DNA of 64,000 nt, from the NCBI RefSeq assembly GCF_019458805.1, contig NZ_JAIBOA010000002.1:1-64000 (forward strand), in the 5' to 3' direction. A program made the position numbers and the translations under genes. The stretch is from Actinomadura parmotrematis (GTDB lineage: Bacteria > Actinomycetota > Actinomycetes > Streptosporangiales > Streptosporangiaceae). Of the stretch, positions 23,620-32,374 are shown piece by piece; the first letter of the stretch is position 1; every line of letters starts with the position of its first letter. The notes under the pieces are model-generated. The model was not told where the DNA came from. It did not search any database and saw only the letters and a list, made by a program, of their open reading frames with translations.

Positions 23620-25800
23620 ATGTTCGAGAGCTGGGGGCGGCTCGTGTACCGGCGGCGCCGCCTGACGCTGCTGCTCGCCACCGCCGCACTGGTCTTCGCC
23701 GGCGTCTGGGGGACGGGCGTGTTCGGCGCCCTCACCTCCGCCGGCGGCTTCGACACGCCGGGCAGCGAGAGCGCCCGCGCCGCCGCGACCGCCGACCGCG
23801 ACCTCGGCCGCTCCGGCGCCGACGTCGTCGTCCTCTACCAGGCGGCCCCCGGCCGCACCGTGGACGACCCGTCCTACCGGGCCGCCGTCGAGGCGTCGCT
23901 CCGCGTGCTGCCCGCCGGGCACGTCGCGCGCGCCACCACCTACTGGAGCTCCGGCGCGCCGCGCCTGGTGAGCTCCGACCGCACCGCCACCTACGCCGTC
24001 CTCCAGCTGAAAGGCGCGGACGAGGCCGCCCGCGAGGACGACTACCACGCCGTCGAGGACGGCCTCGGGCGCGTCGGCGGCGGCCTCACCGCGCGGACCG
24101 GCGGCGACGTCGCCACCGGCGTCCAGATCAACGACCGGGTGAGCGCCGACATCGGCCGCGCCGAGGGCTTCGCCATGCCGGTCCTGCTGGTGCTGCTCGT
24201 GGTCATCTTCGGCGGGCTCGTCGCCGCGTCGCTGCCGCTGCTCGTCGGCGGGTTCGCCATCCTCGGCTCCTTCACCGCGCTCCGGCTGCTGTCCGGCGCC
24301 ACCGACGTGTCGATCTTCGCGGTGAACATCACCACCTTCCTCGGGCTCGGCCTCGCCATCGACTACGGCCTGTTCATGGTGAGCCGCTTCCGCGAGGAGT
24401 CCCGCCGCCCGGGCGCCACCACCGAGGACGCGCTCGCCGCGACCATGGCGACCGCCGGGCGGACGGTCGCGGTCTCGGGCGTCACCGTCGCGGTGTCGCT
24501 CGCCGGGCTGCTGCTGTTCGACCAGACGTTCCTGCGCTCGATGGGCTACGGCGGCGTCGCCACCGTCGCCGTCTGCCTGCTCGGCGCCCTCACCGCGCTG
24601 CCCGCGCTGCTCGCCGTCCTCGGCCCGCGCGTGGACGCCCTGCGCGTCGGCCGGCGGCGCGCGCCCCGCGCCGAGGCCGCCGCCGCCCAGGGCGCCTGGT
24701 ACCGGGTGGCGCGCAGCGTCATGCGGCGCCCGCTCGTCTACACCGTCGCGATCGTCGCGCTGCTCCTCGCGCTCGGCGCGCCCTTCCTCCGCATCAACTG
24801 GGGCGGCGTGGACGCGACCGCGCTGCCGAAGGGCGCCGACGCGCGGGTCGTCGCCGACGCGCTGCGCGACCGCTTCCCCGGCAACGGCACCCGGCCAATC
24901 ACCGTCGTCGTCACCGGCAGCGCCGACCGCGCCGCCGTCCGCGACTACGCGGCGCGCCTCGACGCGGTGCCCGGCGTGACCGGCGTCGCGGTCTCCGGCG
25001 AGCGCGGCACCACCACCCGCCTGGACCTCGCCTTCACCGCCGACCCCGACTCCGGCGCGGCCCGCGCGCTCGTCGGGAGGGTCCGCGACGTCGCTCCCCC
25101 GCCCGGCGCGACCGCCCTCACCGGCGGCTGGACCGCCGACGTGGTCGACCAGCTGCACAGCCTCGGCGCGGTGCTGCCCTGGCTGGCCCTGTCGGTCGGC
25201 GCCGCCACGCTCGTCCTGCTGTTCCTGGCGTTCGGGTCGGTGGTGCTGCCGGTCAAGGCGGTGCTGGTCAACGCGCTGTCGCTGACGGCCGCGTTCGGCG
25301 CGGTCGTGCTGATCTTCCAGGACGGGCACCTGTCCGGGCCGCTCGCCTTCACCGCGACCGGCGCGATCGGCCCGGCCATGCCGATCCTCATGCTGGCCAT
25401 GCTGTTCGGCATCTCGATGGACTACGAGGTGTTCCTGCTGTCGCGGGTCCGCGAGCAGTACGACCTGACCGGCGACAGCACCGCCGCCGTCGCGGGCGGC
25501 CTGCAGCGCACCGGCCGGATCATCACCAGCGCCGCGCTGCTGTTCGTCGTGGTGATCGGCGCGTTCGCCACCTCCGGCATCGCGTTCATCAAGATGGTCG
25601 GCGTCGGCATGGTCATCGCGATCCTGGTGGACGCCACCGTGGTGCGGGCGCTGCTCGTGCCCGCCACGATGCGGCTGCTCGGCCGCGCCAACTGGTGGGC
25701 GCCCGGACCGCTCGCCCGCCTGTACCGGCGGTTCGGCATCCGCGAGGAGGGCGCGCCCGCCGCCCGCCCCGAGGCCGCCGGGCAGCCCGCCCGGACGTGA
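23620..25800 (+). CDS. MMPL-family RND transporter
   Basis: A 726-residue membrane transporter. One N-terminal helix (residues about 14-34), a large extracytoplasmic loop, then five helices; the pattern repeats in the second half. Both proton-relay signatures are seen: GLAIDYGLFMVSRFREE and GISMDYEVFLLSRVREQ, each with the Asp-Tyr pair used by MmpL3-like proteins. These proteins export lipids or drugs using the proton gradient. ATG 23620 follows GGGGAG; an upstream in-frame ATG at 23590 is less likely. Regulation by the divergent TetR protein is suggested by the intergenic repeats. Confidence 0.9.
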   Translation: MFESWGRLVYRRRRLTLLLATAALVFAGVWGTGVFGALTSAGGFDTPGSESARAAATADRDLGRSGADVVVLYQAAPGRTVDDPSYRAAVEASLRVLPAGHVARATTYWSSGAPRLVSSDRTATYAVLQLKGADEAAREDDYHAVEDGLGRVGGGLTARTGGDVATGVQINDRVSADIGRAEGFAMPVLLVLLVVIFGGLVAASLPLLVGGFAILGSFTALRLLSGATDVSIFAVNITTFLGLGLAIDYGLFMVSRFREESRRPGATTEDALAATMATAGRTVAVSGVTVAVSLAGLLLFDQTFLRSMGYGGVATVAVCLLGALTALPALLAVLGPRVDALRVGRRRAPRAEAAAAQGAWYRVARSVMRRPLVYTVAIVALLLALGAPFLRINWGGVDATALPKGADARVVADALRDRFPGNGTRPITVVVTGSADRAAVRDYAARLDAVPGVTGVAVSGERGTTTRLDLAFTADPDSGAARALVGRVRDVAPPPGATALTGGWTADVVDQLHSLGAVLPWLALSVGAATLVLLFLAFGSVVLPVKAVLVNALSLTAAFGAVVLIFQDGHLSGPLAFTATGAIGPAMPILMLAMLFGISMDYEVFLLSRVREQYDLTGDSTAAVAGGLQRTGRIITSAALLFVVVIGAFATSGIAFIKMVGVGMVIAILVDATVVRALLVPATMRLLGRANWWAPGPLARLYRRFGIREEGAPAARPEAAGQPART

Positions 25801-25809
25801 GGTCCGCGC

Positions 25810-25825
25810 GAACGCGGCCGCGTTC
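25810..25825 (+). terminator. palindrome after MMPL gene
   Basis: GAACGCGGCCGCGTTC, a perfect 16-bp palindrome 10 bases after the stop codon, followed by TTGCGCGTTCC. Possible hairpin terminator; evidence is only the symmetry and position. Confidence 0.4.
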
Positions 25826-25997
25826 TTGCGCGTTCCGGTTGTGAAGCCGGTCACGCACCGCCAGGATGGGACCGTTCCCGGGCCGTGCCGACGGCCGCCT
25901 GGCGGTGCGTGTCGCGCGCCCGCGCAGTGTCGCCGCGCCAGCCCGGCCGCGAGTCCCCGTCCTTCTCCGCGCCGCCGGGCGCAAGCGAGGAAAACCC

Positions 25998-26294
25998 ATG
26001 CTCACGCAGGTCATGTCCGATGCCGAGATCGCCCTCGACCACCTGGAGCGGCTCACCGCCGAGCTGCGCTCGCGCGGCCTCCTCGTGGAGATCTCCGCGC
26101 CCGGCGACCGCCGCCCGTCCGCGCTGGTCGCCAACCCCGAGCTCACCGGCCTGAACGAGAGCGTCATCGCCGCCCGCGAGGCGTCCGGCTGGTCGTTCTT
26201 CTACGGGTGGGGCGAGCGCATCGCCCCCTGCGACGAGCCGTCGCGCGCCGCGACGCTGCTCGGCCGCGTCCTCGCCGTGCGCCGCGACGGCTGA
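25998..26294 (+). CDS. hypothetical protein, 98 aa
   Basis: Unrecognised 98-residue soluble protein. Starts MLTQVMSDAEIALDHLERLT, probably a helical N-terminus, then mixed sequence with SGWSFFYGWGERIAPCDEPS, a single cysteine and several aromatic residues. ATG 25998 follows GAGG at good spacing; the longer open frame upstream is rejected because it crosses a GC-rich non-coding leader. It stands alone between the MMPL and SGNH genes. Confidence 0.6.
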   Translation: MLTQVMSDAEIALDHLERLTAELRSRGLLVEISAPGDRRPSALVANPELTGLNESVIAAREASGWSFFYGWGERIAPCDEPSRAATLLGRVLAVRRDG

Positions 26295-26387
26295 CGTCCG
26301 GCGCCGCGAACCCCGCGGCGGTGCGGTGCGGAGGGCCCGCGCCGCCGCGGTCCCACACCCCCGCCACTCGCATAGCGGCAGCTCACA

Positions 26388-26393
26388 TAGCAT
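26388..26393 (+). promoter_or_regulatory. -10 hexamer TAGCAT for leaderless transcript
   Basis: TAGCAT ends exactly seven bases before ATG 26401, with no Shine-Dalgarno between. Confidence 0.45.
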
Positions 26394-26400
26394 GCGTTCC

Positions 26401-27159
26401 ATGACGTGGACGCGCTATGTGGCGATCGGGGACTCCTTCACCGAGGGCATCGGGGACGCCCACCCCGACGGCACCCCGCGGGGCTGGGCCGACCGCGCCG
26501 CCGAGGCGCTCGCCGCCCGGACCGGCGGCTTCGCCTACGCCAACCTCGCCGTCCGCGGCAAGCTGCTCGGCCAGATCCTGGAGCGGCAGCTCCCCGAGGC
26601 GCTCGCCCTGAAGCCCGACCTGGTGACGGTCTCCGGCGGCGGCAACGACCTGCTGCGCCCCGGCACCGACGTCGACGCGCTCGCCGCGCTGATGGACGCC
26701 GGCGTCGCCGAGCTGCGCGCCGCCGGCGCCGACGTGGTGCTGTTCACCGGCATCGACCCGGTGAACTCCGCGGTCATCCGCCGCACCCGCGGCCGGGTCG
26801 CGCTGTTCAACGAGATGCTGCGCGCCATCGCGGTCCGCCGCGGCGCGCACGTCGTCGACCAGTGGTCCATGGACGTGCTGCACGACTGGCGGTGCTGGTC
26901 GGTGGACCGCCTGCACATGAACCCCGAGGGGCACCGCCGCGTCGCGCTCGCCCTGCTGGAGGCGCTCGGCGTCGCGGACGCCGGCGACTGGCGCGAGCCC
27001 GCCCTCGCCCCGCTGCCCGAGCTGAGCCGCGGCGCCCGCCTGCTGTTCGACGCCCGCTGGGCGCGCGGCTACCTCGCCCCCTGGATCGGGCGGCGGCTGC
27101 GCGGCCACTCCTCCGGCGACGCGATCACCGCCAAGCGGCCCGGCCTCACCCCGTTCTAG
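26401..27159 (+). CDS. cytoplasmic SGNH/GDSL hydrolase
   Basis: A 252-residue SGNH hydrolase without signal peptide. Block I YVAIGDSFTEGIGD holds the nucleophile Ser, block II NLAVRGK the Gly, block III GGGNDLLRP the Asn and block V DRLHMNPEGHRRVA the Asp-x-x-His pair. Such intracellular members act as acyl-esterases or thioesterases of unknown substrate. ATG 26401 is chosen over ATG 26392 because it lies seven bases after the TAGCAT element. The C-terminal 40 residues are basic and may be a membrane- or nucleic-acid-facing tail. Confidence 0.87.
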   Translation: MTWTRYVAIGDSFTEGIGDAHPDGTPRGWADRAAEALAARTGGFAYANLAVRGKLLGQILERQLPEALALKPDLVTVSGGGNDLLRPGTDVDALAALMDAGVAELRAAGADVVLFTGIDPVNSAVIRRTRGRVALFNEMLRAIAVRRGAHVVDQWSMDVLHDWRCWSVDRLHMNPEGHRRVALALLEALGVADAGDWREPALAPLPELSRGARLLFDARWARGYLAPWIGRRLRGHSSGDAITAKRPGLTPF

Positions 27160-27247
27160 CGGCACCTCCGCCACGGGCGGGGCTTTGCCCGGGGATGGCG
27201 TCGCGAATCCCTTTTTGTGGGATGCCCGGCGGGGGTAAGACGTTCCC

Positions 27248-28222
27248 ATGACCATGCCGTGGCCGATCGAGCCGATGACGGCCGCCTCCGGCGACCTGCC
27301 GGCGGCCGGCGAGCGCTGGGGCCTGGAGCTCAAATGGGACGGCCTGCGGGTGCTGGCGTCGGTGTCGGCGGACGGGGTGCGCGCCTCCGGCGGCGGCACC
27401 GCCGACCTCGCCGCCCGCTACCCCGAGCTGTCCGGGCTGGCCGACCTGCTGCCCCACCATGACGTGATCCTGGACGGCATGGTCGTCGCGTTCGCCGACG
27501 GCCGCCCGAGCTTCGCCCGCCTCCGCCGCCGCCTGGAGGCCGCCGTCCCGGACGCGCGGCTGGTGCGCGAGGTCCCCGTCCGGTACGTGGTGTTCGACCT
27601 GCTGTTCCTGGACGGGCGCCCGCTGTTCGAGCAGCCCTACGCCGGGCGCCGCGCCCTGCTGGACGAGCTGGACCTCGCCGCGACCGGCCCCGTCGAGGTG
27701 CCGCCCTACCTGGACGCCGCCGACACCGCGCAGGTCGCCGAGCTGCTGGAGTTCACCCGCGAGCAGCGGGTGGAGGGGCTGCTCGCCAAGCGCCTGGACT
27801 CCCCCTACCTGCCCGGGGCGCGCAGCGACCACTGGCGCAAGATCACCAGCCTGCACGCGCGGCGCGTCGTCGTCTGCGGCTGGAAGCCCGGCCGCGGGCG
27901 CCGCGAGGGCGGCGTCGGCGCGCTGCTGCTCGGCGAGTACGACGGCAAGGGCCGGCTCTGCGTCTCCGGCTGCGTCGAGACCGGCTTCACCGACGCCGTC
28001 CTCGACGGCCTGCACGGGCGCCTCGCGCCGCTCGCCCGCGCCGGCAGCCCCTTCGACGAGCAGGTGCCGCCCGAGGACGGGCGCGGCGCCCGATGGGTAG
28101 AACCCCGCCTGGTCGGGGAGGTGGCCTACAGCGTCCGGGAGGCGGACGGCAGGCTGCGCTACCCCGCGTGGCGCGGCCTGCGCGACGGCGAGGACCCGCT
28201 GGAGGTCGTCCGTGAGGAATGA
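27248..28222 (+). CDS. ATP-dependent DNA ligase (LigD ligase-domain type)
   Basis: A 324-residue stand-alone ligase equal to the ligase domain of LigD. Motif I is ELKWDGLR with the adenylated Lys29; motif IV reads VEGLLAKRLDSPY and motif V DHWRKIT. An OB-fold follows with VCGWKPGRGRREGG. It should seal nicks, probably in non-homologous end joining or base repair, together with the LigD-type polymerase encoded three bases downstream. An FDLLFLDGRPLFE motif III is intact. No Ku gene and no 3'-phosphoesterase domain are in the window. Confidence 0.9.
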   Translation: MTMPWPIEPMTAASGDLPAAGERWGLELKWDGLRVLASVSADGVRASGGGTADLAARYPELSGLADLLPHHDVILDGMVVAFADGRPSFARLRRRLEAAVPDARLVREVPVRYVVFDLLFLDGRPLFEQPYAGRRALLDELDLAATGPVEVPPYLDAADTAQVAELLEFTREQRVEGLLAKRLDSPYLPGARSDHWRKITSLHARRVVVCGWKPGRGRREGGVGALLLGEYDGKGRLCVSGCVETGFTDAVLDGLHGRLAPLARAGSPFDEQVPPEDGRGARWVEPRLVGEVAYSVREADGRLRYPAWRGLRDGEDPLEVVREE

Positions 28223-28225
28223 GCG

Positions 28226-29137
28226 ATGAGCGCGGCCGGGAAGGCCGCCAAGGAGTCGGTCGAGATCGGCGGGCACGACGTCGCGCTGTCCAACCTCGGC
28301 AAGGAGCTCTACCCCGGCTTCGCCAAGGGCGAGGTGGTCGACTACTTCCGGCGGGTGGCGCCCGCGATGCTGCCGCACCTGCGCGACCGTCCCGCCACCC
28401 GCAAGCGCTACCCCGACGGGGTGGACGGCAAGGCGTTCTTCGAGAAGAACGCGCCGCCGCACACCCCCGCGTGGGTCCGCACGGTGAACCTGCCGACGCC
28501 GGGCAGCAGCCGGGGCCGCGCGAGCCTCGACTACGTCGTCGTCGGCGACACCGCGACGCTGGTGTGGTGCGCCAACCTCGCCGCGTTGGAGCTGCACGTC
28601 CCGCAGTGGACGGTCGGGCCGCGCGGCGGTGTCCGCGACCCCGACCTGATGGTGTTCGACCTCGACCCCGGCCCGCCCGCCACCGTCATGGAGGCGCGCC
28701 GGGTCGCGGTGCTGCTGCGCGAGCTGCTCGCCGCCGACGGCCTCACCGCCTTCCCCAAGACCAGCGGCAAGAAGGGCCTGCACCTGTACGTCCCGGTCGA
28801 GCCGACCGCCCGCACCGCCGACTACGCGAAGGCGGCCGCCGAGCGCCTCGCCGAGGAGCACGGCGACCTCGTCCTCAGCCGGATGGAGCGCGACCTGCGC
28901 GGCGGCAAGGTGTTCCTGGACTGGAGCCAGAACAACCCGGGCAAGACGACCGTCGCGGCGTACTCGCTGCGGGCGGCGCCCCGCCCGTCGGTGTCGGCGC
29001 CCCTCGCCTGGGACGAGCTGGAGGCCGCCCGCGACCCGTCCGACCTGGCGTTCGGGCCCGCCGAGGTGCTGGCCCGCATCGACCGCCACGGCGACCTCCT
29101 GGAGGGCCTGGACGGCGCCCGCGCGCGCCTGCCGTAA
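28226..29137 (+). CDS. LigD-type polymerase/primase domain protein
   Basis: A 303-residue archaeo-eukaryotic primase-like polymerase. FDLDPGPP carries the two metal-binding Asp residues, KTSGKKGLHLY the conserved Ser-Gly-x-x-Gly-x-His segment and FLDWSQNN the third catalytic Asp. This is the NHEJ polymerase that fills and extends ends with ribonucleotides. In mycobacteria polymerase, phosphoesterase and ligase are one protein; here polymerase and ligase are separate adjacent genes. GAGG in the end of the ligase gene serves as ribosome site. Confidence 0.9.
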   Translation: MSAAGKAAKESVEIGGHDVALSNLGKELYPGFAKGEVVDYFRRVAPAMLPHLRDRPATRKRYPDGVDGKAFFEKNAPPHTPAWVRTVNLPTPGSSRGRASLDYVVVGDTATLVWCANLAALELHVPQWTVGPRGGVRDPDLMVFDLDPGPPATVMEARRVAVLLRELLAADGLTAFPKTSGKKGLHLYVPVEPTARTADYAKAAAERLAEEHGDLVLSRMERDLRGGKVFLDWSQNNPGKTTVAAYSLRAAPRPSVSAPLAWDELEAARDPSDLAFGPAEVLARIDRHGDLLEGLDGARARLP

Positions 29138-29261
29138 CCGGCCCGTCCGGACATCCCGCCGATCCCGCCGCAGCCGTATGTGTCCGAACCGCCACTCTCC
29201 GGCGTCGATTTCCGCCACCATGAGGGGCACGGGGACAGGCACCGGTGCGGAGGGATGACAG

Positions 29262-30575
29262 TTGTCGCAGAACCACTACGACGTCGTGGTGCTGGGCGGG
29301 GGGACCGCGGGCGAGCTCGCGGCCGTCGAGCTGGCCCGCTCCGGGCGCGACGTCGCGCTCGTGGAGAACCGCCTGGTCGGCGGCGAGGCCCCGCACTTCG
29401 CCGACGTCCCGTCCAAGTCGCTGCTGCTGTCGGCGCGGCGCGGGGAGAACTGGGAGCTCGCCCTCGCGCGCCGCGACGAGGTGACCCGCCACCTCGACGA
29501 CGGCCGCGCCGTCGCCCGCACGGCCGACAGCGGCGTCACCGTGCTGCGCGGCTGGGGCCGCATCTGCGGTCCGGGCCGGCTGGACGTGGACGGCACCGAG
29601 TACACCTACGGCGACCTGGTCATCGCGGTCGGCAGCGAGCCGGCCGTCCCGGCGGTGGACGGCCTCGCGGACGTGCCGACCTGGACGAGCGATGAGGCGC
29701 TCACCGTCCCCGACCTGCCGCGCCGCCTGGTGATCCTCGGCGGCGGCCCGGTCGGCTGCGAGATGGCGCAGGTGTACGCGGCGTTCGGCTCGCAGGTGAC
29801 GATCGTGGAGGCGTCCGGGCGGCTGCTCACCGCCGAGGCGCCGTTCGCCGGCGAGGTGCTCGCCGAGGCGCTCCGCCGCGCGGGCGTCGACCTGCGGCTC
29901 GGCGCCGAGCCCGCCCGCGTCGAGCGGGGCGAGACGGGCCTGCGGGTGTGGCTGTCGGACGGCGGCCGCCTCGACGCCGACCGGATCCTCATCGCCGCGG
30001 GCCGCCGGCCCCGGGTGGAGGGCTACGGCGTGGAGACCCTCGGCGTCCAGGCGGCGCCGGGCGCAGGGCTGCCGGTCGACGGCACCTGCCAGGTCGCCGA
30101 CCGCGTGTGGGCGTGCGGCGACGTCACCGGCGTGGCCCGCACCACCCACGCCGCCCGCTACCAGGCGCGGGTGGTCGTCTCCAACGTCCTCGGCAAGCCC
30201 CGCGAGGCCGACCACCGGGCCGTCCCGCGCGTCGTCTACACCTCCCCGACGGTGTACGCGGTCGGCGTGTCGCCGGCGCGGGCGGAGGAACTCGGCATCG
30301 AAACGGTCGCGGCCGGGTACGACCTCGCCGCGACCGCCCGCGCCGCGGTGGAGGCCGACGAGCGGGGCCGGGTGGAGCTGTACGCCGATCCCGCCCGCGG
30401 GGTGCTGGTGGGCGCCGCCGCCGTCGGGCTCCACGCCGAGGAGTGGATGAGCGAGCTCGCCCTGGCGATCAGGGCGGAGACCCCGCTCGGCCTGCTCACC
30501 GACGTGGTGCACGCCTTCCCGACCTACGGGGAGGCGGTCGAGGCGGCGCTGCGGGAACTCGCGGCGCGCCTCTAG
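29262..30575 (+). CDS. NAD(P)/FAD-dependent oxidoreductase, redox cysteines missing
   Basis: A 437-residue protein of the pyridine nucleotide-disulfide oxidoreductase fold: FAD site VVVLGGGTAGE (9-19), NAD(P) site LVILGGGPVGCE, ACGDVTG and a dimerisation domain ending HAFPTYGEAVEAAL. The GGxCxxxxCxPSK disulfide is replaced by GGEAPHFADVPSK (residues 40-52), so both cysteines are Ala43 and Asp48. It therefore is not a dihydrolipoamide or mercuric reductase; it might reduce quinones or other acceptors. Start is TTG 29262 with GGAGGG before it; the nearby ATG 29255 is out of frame. Confidence 0.85.
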   Translation: MSQNHYDVVVLGGGTAGELAAVELARSGRDVALVENRLVGGEAPHFADVPSKSLLLSARRGENWELALARRDEVTRHLDDGRAVARTADSGVTVLRGWGRICGPGRLDVDGTEYTYGDLVIAVGSEPAVPAVDGLADVPTWTSDEALTVPDLPRRLVILGGGPVGCEMAQVYAAFGSQVTIVEASGRLLTAEAPFAGEVLAEALRRAGVDLRLGAEPARVERGETGLRVWLSDGGRLDADRILIAAGRRPRVEGYGVETLGVQAAPGAGLPVDGTCQVADRVWACGDVTGVARTTHAARYQARVVVSNVLGKPREADHRAVPRVVYTSPTVYAVGVSPARAEELGIETVAAGYDLAATARAAVEADERGRVELYADPARGVLVGAAAVGLHAEEWMSELALAIRAETPLGLLTDVVHAFPTYGEAVEAALRELAARL

Positions 30576-30609
30576 CGGGGCGCCCGCCGACCGAGGAGGG
30601 GGAACCGGA

Positions 30610-30819
30610 ATGAGCGAGACGAGCGGGACCGGGCAGCCGCTGGAGGCGCCCTACGACGCGCCGGAGGCCGACGTCATCGAGCAGCGCGCGGCGCTGGGCG
30701 ACGAGATCGACGGCGACGCGGGCCCGGAGGGGCAGGGCGAGCCGCCGCTCGACGCCGACCCGGCCGACGTGGCCGACCAGCGGCGCGAGGTGCGTCCCGA
30801 CGAGGACGATTACCGCTGA
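30610..30819 (+). CDS. small acidic protein, 69 aa
   Basis: A very acidic 69-residue protein with two related blocks, PEADVIEQRAAL and DPADVADQRREV, and a C-terminal DEDDYR. I recall similar short acidic proteins in other actinomycetes but know no function. A strong GAGGAGGGGG lies before ATG 30610. It follows the flavin oxidoreductase by 34 bases and may be on its transcript. Confidence 0.7.
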   Translation: MSETSGTGQPLEAPYDAPEADVIEQRAALGDEIDGDAGPEGQGEPPLDADPADVADQRREVRPDEDDYR

Positions 30820-30937
30820 TCAACCGGGCCGGGCGGCCCGTTCCTGGTGACCGGCGAGGTTACCGGCGCGTAGGATGATGGGATTGACTCCCGCGGCGGG
30901 GAAGCACTCCCGCCGCACCGAACGGTGATCGGAGTGT

Positions 30938-31561
30938 GTGGTGACCGCGACCCCGGACGCCCGTCCCCGTGGCACTCGCCTGCCACGCCTGGCGCGCCGC
31001 AGGCAGTTGCTCGGCGCAGCCCAGGAGGTGTTCGTCGCGCAGGGCTACCATGCCGCGGCGATGGACGAGATCGCCGAGCGTGCCGGCGTCAGCAAGCCCG
31101 TGCTCTACCAGCACTTCCCGGGCAAGCTGGAGCTGTACCTGGCGCTGCTGGAGGAGCACGCCGAGGCGCTGGTGAAGGCCGTGCGCGACGCGCTCGGCTC
31201 GACCCAGGACAACAAGCTGCGGGTGCAGGCCAGCATGCAGGCGTTCTACGACTTCGTCGCCGGCGACGGCGAGGCGTACCGGCTCGTCTTCGAGTCCGAC
31301 CTGCGCAACGTCGCGCCGGTGCGCGCGCGGGTGGACCGCGCCAACCAGCAGTGCGCCGAGATGATCGCCCAGGTGATCGCCGAGGACACCGACGCGCCGC
31401 CGGACGAGGCGTACCTGCTCGGCATGGGCCTCGTCGGCATGGCCGAGGTGAGCGCCCGCTACTGGCTCGGGCAGCACCGCTCGATCCCGAAGGACACCGC
31501 GGAGAGCATCATCGCCCGGCTCGCCTGGCGGGGCATCTCCGGCTTCCCGCGCACCACCTGA
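30938..31561 (+). CDS. TetR-family regulator (Rv3208-like)
   Basis: A 207-residue TetR protein. The helix-turn-helix is MDEIAERAGVSKPVLYQHFPGK (core DEIAERAGVSKPVLYQHF); the C-terminal domain includes YRLVFESDLRN and RYWLGQHRSIPKDTAE. It lies just before a DUF3107 gene, the same order as Rv3208-Rv3208A in M. tuberculosis, so it is probably the orthologue. Starts GTG 30938 or GTG 30941 both follow GGAG. TAGGAT at 30871-30876 is a plausible -10 box, giving a leader of about 55 bases. Confidence 0.85.
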   Translation: MVTATPDARPRGTRLPRLARRRQLLGAAQEVFVAQGYHAAAMDEIAERAGVSKPVLYQHFPGKLELYLALLEEHAEALVKAVRDALGSTQDNKLRVQASMQAFYDFVAGDGEAYRLVFESDLRNVAPVRARVDRANQQCAEMIAQVIAEDTDAPPDEAYLLGMGLVGMAEVSARYWLGQHRSIPKDTAESIIARLAWRGISGFPRTT

Positions 31562-31570
31562 GCCGCGCGC

Positions 31571-31614
31571 GACGGACCGGTCCCCCCGCCCGCGGGCGGG
31601 GGGACCGGTCCGTC
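31571..31614. terminator. 44-bp perfect palindrome after TetR gene
   Basis: Two 22-base arms meet without a spacer (left arm begins GACGGACCGGTCCCCCC). It lies nine bases after the TetR stop codon and 72 bases before the DUF3107 start. A hairpin of this strength should terminate or attenuate transcription; the cruciform potential is also notable. Confidence 0.6.
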
Positions 31615-31686
31615 GCCGTCCGTGGCACCATCGGAGGAGAGGCGCCCGCCGGACGGCGGGCCCGGCCCGAGACAAGGGGTGGTCGC

Positions 31687-31923
31687 GTGCAGGTGCGCAT
31701 CGGCGTGCAGTTCGTGCCGCGGGAGCTGGTGGTGGACACCCGGCAGAGCGGCGAGGAGGTCCAGCGGGCCCTCGCCGAGGCGCTGGCCGAGGAGCACGGC
31801 GTCCTCGTCCTGGACGACGTGAAAGGCGGGCGGGTCGTCGTTCCGGCGGACCGGGTCGGCTATCTGGAGATCGGCGAGGACGAGGCCCGCCGCGTCGGTT
31901 TCGGCGGCAACCAGTACACCTGA
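31687..31923 (+). CDS. DUF3107 protein (TB9.4-like)
   Basis: A 78-residue protein matching the actinobacterial DUF3107 family: VQVRIGVQFVPRELVVDT at the start, then RVVVPADRVGYLEIGED and a C-terminal FGGNQYT. In M. tuberculosis the homologue TB9.4 (Rv3208A) also follows a TetR gene. Function is unknown; the protein is soluble and probably a beta-sheet fold. GTG 31687 follows AAGGGGTGG. Confidence 0.85.
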   Translation: MQVRIGVQFVPRELVVDTRQSGEEVQRALAEALAEEHGVLVLDDVKGGRVVVPADRVGYLEIGEDEARRVGFGGNQYT

Positions 31924-31967
31924 TCCACGCCGGGCGCAATGCCCCTGACCTGCTGTTTGCCATTTTT

Positions 31968-31996
31968 TTGTTTCGATCCGTCCGGGCGGGCATAAC
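31968..31996 (+). promoter_or_regulatory. promoter before GlsB-like gene (TTGTTT-N17-CATAAC)
   Basis: TTGTTT at 31968-31973, 17 bases, CATAAC at 31991-31996, in an unusually T-rich spot. The GTTT...GGGCAT spacing also resembles a SigB-type stress promoter. Confidence 0.4.
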
Positions 31997-32063
31997 GACC
32001 GCCGGAACGTGAGACCGCGGCGCACCGGGCGGCGCGGTGACGGAACGGGAATGGTGAACGGAA

Positions 32064-32330
32064 ATGGTCCTGACGATCCTGTACTTCATCGTGGTCGGTG
32101 CCATCGTCGGCGCCCTCGCCCGGCTGGTCGTGCCCGGCCGCAACCCGATGGGCATCCTCGCCACGATCCTCGTCGGCATCGTCGGCGCGATCCTCGGCGG
32201 CCTGGTGGCCCACGCGATCGGCGTCGGCACGGTGCTCGCCCTCATCATCTCGGTCGTGATCGCCGCCGTCGGGGTGGCGCTGCTGACCGGCTACCAGACC
32301 AAGGGCCGCGGCCGTCGCAGCTTCCGGTGA
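32064..32330 (+). CDS. GlsB/YeaQ/YmgE-family stress membrane protein
   Basis: An 88-residue protein of the transglycosylase-associated (PF04226) family, with three membrane helices: about 3-22 (ILYFIVVGAIVGALARLV), 30-48 and 56-76, and a basic tail RGRRSFR. The GALARLVVPGRNPMG loop is typical. These proteins respond to general stress in many bacteria; biochemical role unknown. A stress-type promoter lies about 70-95 bases upstream. Confidence 0.85.
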   Translation: MVLTILYFIVVGAIVGALARLVVPGRNPMGILATILVGIVGAILGGLVAHAIGVGTVLALIISVVIAAVGVALLTGYQTKGRGRRSFR

Positions 32331-32374
32331 CCCCGGTGGCGCCGCACCGGCGGCGCGCCGGTGAAGACCACGGC

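Noticed and set aside
29255..29695. ATG 29255 as start of the flavin oxidoreductase
   Set aside because: It is in another frame and yields an Arg/Gly-rich product; TTG 29262 starts the FAD-binding fold with a good ribosome site.
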